From the NCBI GenBank assembly GCA_031263335.1, contig JAISGB010000138.1:1-6748 (forward strand): a stretch of 6,748 bases of DNA, written 5' to 3'. Each line of letters opens with the position of its first letter. The first letter of the stretch is position 1. Of the stretch, positions 4,733 through 6,748 are shown in pieces. The position numbers and the translations under genes are program-made. The DNA comes from Eubacteriales Family XIII. Incertae Sedis bacterium. Its GTDB lineage: Bacteria; Bacillota; Clostridia; Peptostreptococcales; Anaerovoracaceae. The notes beneath the pieces are model-generated. The model saw nothing but the letters and a program-made list of their open reading frames with translations. It searched no databases and was not told where the DNA came from.

Positions 4733-6389
4733 AAAGATACTCGTGTTCGCTTTAATATTGACAATGATTGCCACTTTAATCTTGTCGTCATGCGGCAATT
4801 CTTCATCATCGGAAGATACGCCCGCAACGGATTCGGACTCCTCGGGGGGCAATTCCGATCTGGCCGCGCAGATCATAGCGTCGGCCCAAGATTACATGAA
4901 ATTGGCCCAATCGGAGATGAAGGACGGCGCGACAAGCTCGAAGGATACCCTTGTTTTCGCGGCGGTGACGGATCCGGGAAGAATCGATCTCGGCAGTCTG
5001 CTCGAATTCACGCAGTATCCGTTCGCGACGATGTGCGTCGAGTATTTCATGCGGTATGATTTCGAAAAAGCCGAGTTTTACTCGCCCGTATGCGATTCCT
5101 ATGAGACCGATGAGGACAATATGGGCGTCACCTTCCATCTCACCCCGAACATCAAGATGAACGATGGGAACATATTGGAGCCGTCCGACGTCGTCGCCTC
5201 GATCGAGGCGTTCCGGACGCACAACGGCCTCGGTTGGCAGCTCGACTTCGTCGATCTGGATCAAACGACGATCACCGACAGCACCACCTTCAATCTTCGC
5301 TTCAAAGAGGTCAACGGCGTTTGGGAGTCCGGCTTCCAGATGCTCACATTGGTCAGCGGCAAAGCCTACGAAGCCGTGAACGGAGACGTGAGCTTCTTCC
5401 AGGCGCCCATCGGGCCGCAGGCGTATGATGTCACGGATTGGGTCTCCGGCGATCACATTACGGTCACCCGGTTTGACGATTACTACAGGGGCACGCCCCC
5501 CATCAAGACGGTGACCATGGAGATCATCAGCGATCGGACCGCCGCGTTCATGGCGCTTCAGAACGGGGACATCGATCTCCTCTGGAACATCAGCGCCGAC
5601 CAAGTGCAGACCGTCTACGCGGAAGACAATTTGGAGCAAGTGGTCATGGGCGAGAACATGTCGATCTGGCTCGGGATGAATTCCGCCAATGAAGCGCTCT
5701 CCGATTTCCGCGTCCGCAAGGCGATCTTCCTTGCGATTGACCGCCAAGAGATCATCGACGGCGCCTACGACGGGCTTGCCTATCCGGCCAACAGCGTATT
5801 GACTCGAGAGGCGTTGGGGTACAATACGTCGTACGACACGGATCCCATCTTCCCGGATCAGAACATTGAAGAAGCGCAGGCGCTGTTGGACGACGCGGGC
5901 TACGGGGACGGTTTGACACTGCGCATCCTCGCAGAGTCGACGATCAACTTCCAACTTGTGACAGAACTGCTTTCCGCACAGCTCGAGCAGATCGGGATCA
6001 CCCTCGACGCCGAACTCACGGACTACGCAACGATGAACGCCAAAATGTTCGGCGAGGACGCGACGGCGTACGATATGACCCTGTTCCTCTGCCAGGATTC
6101 CGACGACGCGATATCCACGCTCGACAACCCGATGTTGTTCGGCGCGACGCATCCGGAGCTTTCGGAAGCCGGCGACGGTTGGTATGCGCTGTGGGATGAA
6201 ATCCGCGCGACGCCGGATACCGATGAGCGCATAAAACTGTACGAAGATGTTCAGACTTATTTCGCCGAGGAAGGTCTCTTCTGGGTTCCGTTGGCGGTAG
6301 GCCAGACCTATGTCGCCTTTGACAAGGATCTGACGGGATTCCGTCGTAACGGATTCATGTTGTACTTTGAGGGCGCCTACTTTAGATAA
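4722..6389 (+). CDS. ABC transporter substrate-binding lipoprotein, family 5 (oligo/dipeptide type)
   Basis: The product is 555 aa, usual for SBP_bac_5 proteins. ATG 4722 has SD GGAGG at 5-nt spacing; ATG 4710 overlaps the SD and would add four residues before the signal. The N-terminus is a lipoprotein signal: KSKK, a hydrophobic core (6-21) and lipobox LSSC with Cys24, followed by a Ser/Asp-rich spacer to about 45. The solute domain carries typical family signatures: 'FHLTPNIKMNDGN' (from 138), EPSDVV (153-158), 'APIGPQAYDVTDWVSGDHITVTRFDDY', 'DRTAAFMALQNGDIDLLW', 'VRKAIFLAIDRQEII' (from 331) and 'EEAQALLDDAGYGDGLTLRI'. It is membrane-anchored outside the cell and delivers ligand to the permease encoded downstream. 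Family 5 binds peptides, but also nickel, opines, sugars and other solutes, so the ligand is open. A charged, probably helical stretch (45-68) between spacer and domain is slightly unusual. It is translationally coupled to the gene upstream. Confidence 0.93.
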   Translation: MKSKKILVFALILTMIATLILSSCGNSSSSEDTPATDSDSSGGNSDLAAQIIASAQDYMKLAQSEMKDGATSSKDTLVFAAVTDPGRIDLGSLLEFTQYPFATMCVEYFMRYDFEKAEFYSPVCDSYETDEDNMGVTFHLTPNIKMNDGNILEPSDVVASIEAFRTHNGLGWQLDFVDLDQTTITDSTTFNLRFKEVNGVWESGFQMLTLVSGKAYEAVNGDVSFFQAPIGPQAYDVTDWVSGDHITVTRFDDYYRGTPPIKTVTMEIISDRTAAFMALQNGDIDLLWNISADQVQTVYAEDNLEQVVMGENMSIWLGMNSANEALSDFRVRKAIFLAIDRQEIIDGAYDGLAYPANSVLTREALGYNTSYDTDPIFPDQNIEEAQALLDDAGYGDGLTLRILAESTINFQLVTELLSAQLEQIGITLDAELTDYATMNAKMFGEDATAYDMTLFLCQDSDDAISTLDNPMLFGATHPELSEAGDGWYALWDEIRATPDTDERIKLYEDVQTYFAEEGLFWVPLAVGQTYVAFDKDLTGFRRNGFMLYFEGAYFR

Positions 6390-6400
6390 ACGGTTTTCTT

Positions 6401-6440
6401 CGGACGCGCCCGGAAGCTCATGATCCTTCGGGCGCGTCCG
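6401..6440 (+). promoter_or_regulatory. Strong intercistronic hairpin between binding-protein and permease genes
   Basis: CGGACGCGCCCG (6401-6412) pairs perfectly with CGGGCGCGTCCG (6429-6440). Three more pairs (6414-6416 with 6426-6428) form if G6413 is bulged, leaving a 9-nt loop. TTTC 6395-6398 and GAAA 6443-6446 could extend it after an internal mismatch. No T-run follows, so it is not a standard terminator. Such stems after binding-protein genes (known from malE and hisJ) protect the upstream mRNA and lower downstream expression; that role is inferred here. Confidence 0.6.
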
Positions 6441-6454
6441 CGGAAAGATTGACT

Positions 6455-6470
6455 TGATTATCAATGGGGG
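6455..6470 (+). promoter_or_regulatory. Shared leader element plus SD of the permease gene
   Basis: TGATTATCAATGGGGG carries the permease SD (GGGGG, 6-nt gap to ATG 6477) and matches the leader of the binding-protein gene at 13 of 16 positions. It overlaps a small palindrome TTGAT-T-ATCAA (6454-6464). Confidence 0.4.
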
Positions 6471-6476
6471 TTCCTG

Positions 6477-6748
6477 ATGGTTATCTATGTCATCAAACGG
6501 CTCATCTATATGATTCCCGTGTTGCTCGGCGTAGCGCTTGTGATCTCGTTCATTCTTTACCTGACGCCGGGCGATCCGACCGATATCATCCTCTCGCAAA
6601 AGACTGCGGAGGATGTACGCGAGGCGTGGCGCGATCTGCACGGTTTAAACGATCCGTTCTGGGTACAGTATTTTCATTTCATCGGCGGAATCATCCTGCA
6701 TTGGGATTGGGGTACATCCCTCGTGAACGGGCAGTCCGTGACGGCCGA
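6477..6748 (+). CDS. ABC transporter permease, DppB/OppB type (3' end outside window)
   Basis: The first 90 codons of an inner-membrane permease are visible and the frame is open at the right edge. ATG 6477 has SD GGGGG at 6 nt. The N-terminus 'YVIKRLIYMIPVLLGVALVISFILYLTPGDP' is the hallmark opening of DppB/OppB proteins: a short basic stretch, one long hydrophobic segment (about 10-30) and the PGDP turn (31-34). 'LHGLNDPFWVQYFHFIGGIILHWDWGTSL' follows (54-82), matching the usual 'yGLdqPl..qYl.wl...l.GDlG.S' with WDWGTS in place of GDlGxS. It would pair with a second permease (DppC-like) and two ATPases expected downstream. It imports the ligand of the binding protein encoded just upstream, 87 bp away and separated by a strong hairpin. 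The specific substrate is unknown, so no gene symbol is given. Confidence 0.93.
   Translation, partial: MVIYVIKRLIYMIPVLLGVALVISFILYLTPGDPTDIILSQKTAEDVREAWRDLHGLNDPFWVQYFHFIGGIILHWDWGTSLVNGQSVTA

Noticed and set aside
6401..6440. Hairpin as a rho-independent terminator
   Set aside because: No T-run follows on the + strand, and on the - strand the stem is followed by A-rich sequence. The downstream permease also belongs functionally to the same transporter.
4806..6641. 611-codon open frame on the - strand antisense to the binding-protein gene
   Set aside because: The opposite strand has clear lipoprotein and SBP family signatures and permease sequence. The antisense translation looks like a shadow.
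1..6748. CRISPR array, tRNA or rRNA genes, transposase
   Set aside because: No regularly spaced repeats beyond the short ones listed, no cloverleaf-like or rRNA sequence recognised, and no transposase motifs in any supported frame.

Overview
The window is GC-rich, roughly mid-50s percent by eye, and gene-dense. It looks like a chromosomal piece of an anaerobic, probably Gram-positive (Clostridia-like) bacterium. This rests on strong GGAGG-type ribosome binding sites, a lipoprotein with a Ser-rich spacer after its lipobox cysteine, and a GlmL/MutL-type ATPase, a family tied to B12-dependent amino-acid mutases of anaerobic fermenters. The phylum is an inference; no rRNA or other marker gene is present.

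Layout. The left edge (2-217, + strand) is the 3' end of a probable LysR-type regulator. It converges, 19 bp apart, on a complete GlmL/MutL-family gene on the - strand (237-1658). A 338-bp divergent control region follows (1659-1996). It holds a reasonable forward promoter (TTGACT-17 bp-TAAAGT), two dyad-symmetric candidate operators and an elaborate translation-initiation region.

Rightward run. From 1997 to the right edge there is a probable operon: (i) a CocE/NonD (peptidase S15-like) hydrolase family protein whose usual catalytic His, and perhaps Asp, appear substituted; (ii) an uncharacterised 244-aa protein with four cysteines and an HxHxH cluster that could form a metal site; (iii) a family-5 (oligo/dipeptide-type) ABC transporter substrate-binding lipoprotein, coupled to (ii) by an ATGA overlap; (iv) the start of a DppB/OppB-type permease, which runs off the window. 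The remaining permease and the ATPases would be expected just beyond.

How the genes may work together. The binding protein and permease would import a small peptide-like or amino-acid-derived solute. The hydrolase-fold protein and the Cys/His protein would act on that solute or its products inside the cell. The substrate cannot be read from the sequence. GlmL suggests amino-acid fermentation nearby, but no mutase subunit lies in the window.

Points of note. Three of the four rightward genes share a near-identical 16-bp element covering the SD. The hydrolase SD lies in the loop of a perfect 8-bp hairpin next to a tandem repeat. A GTAGGGGC palindromic repeat sits between hydrolase and Cys/His genes. 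A strong hairpin separates the binding-protein and permease genes.
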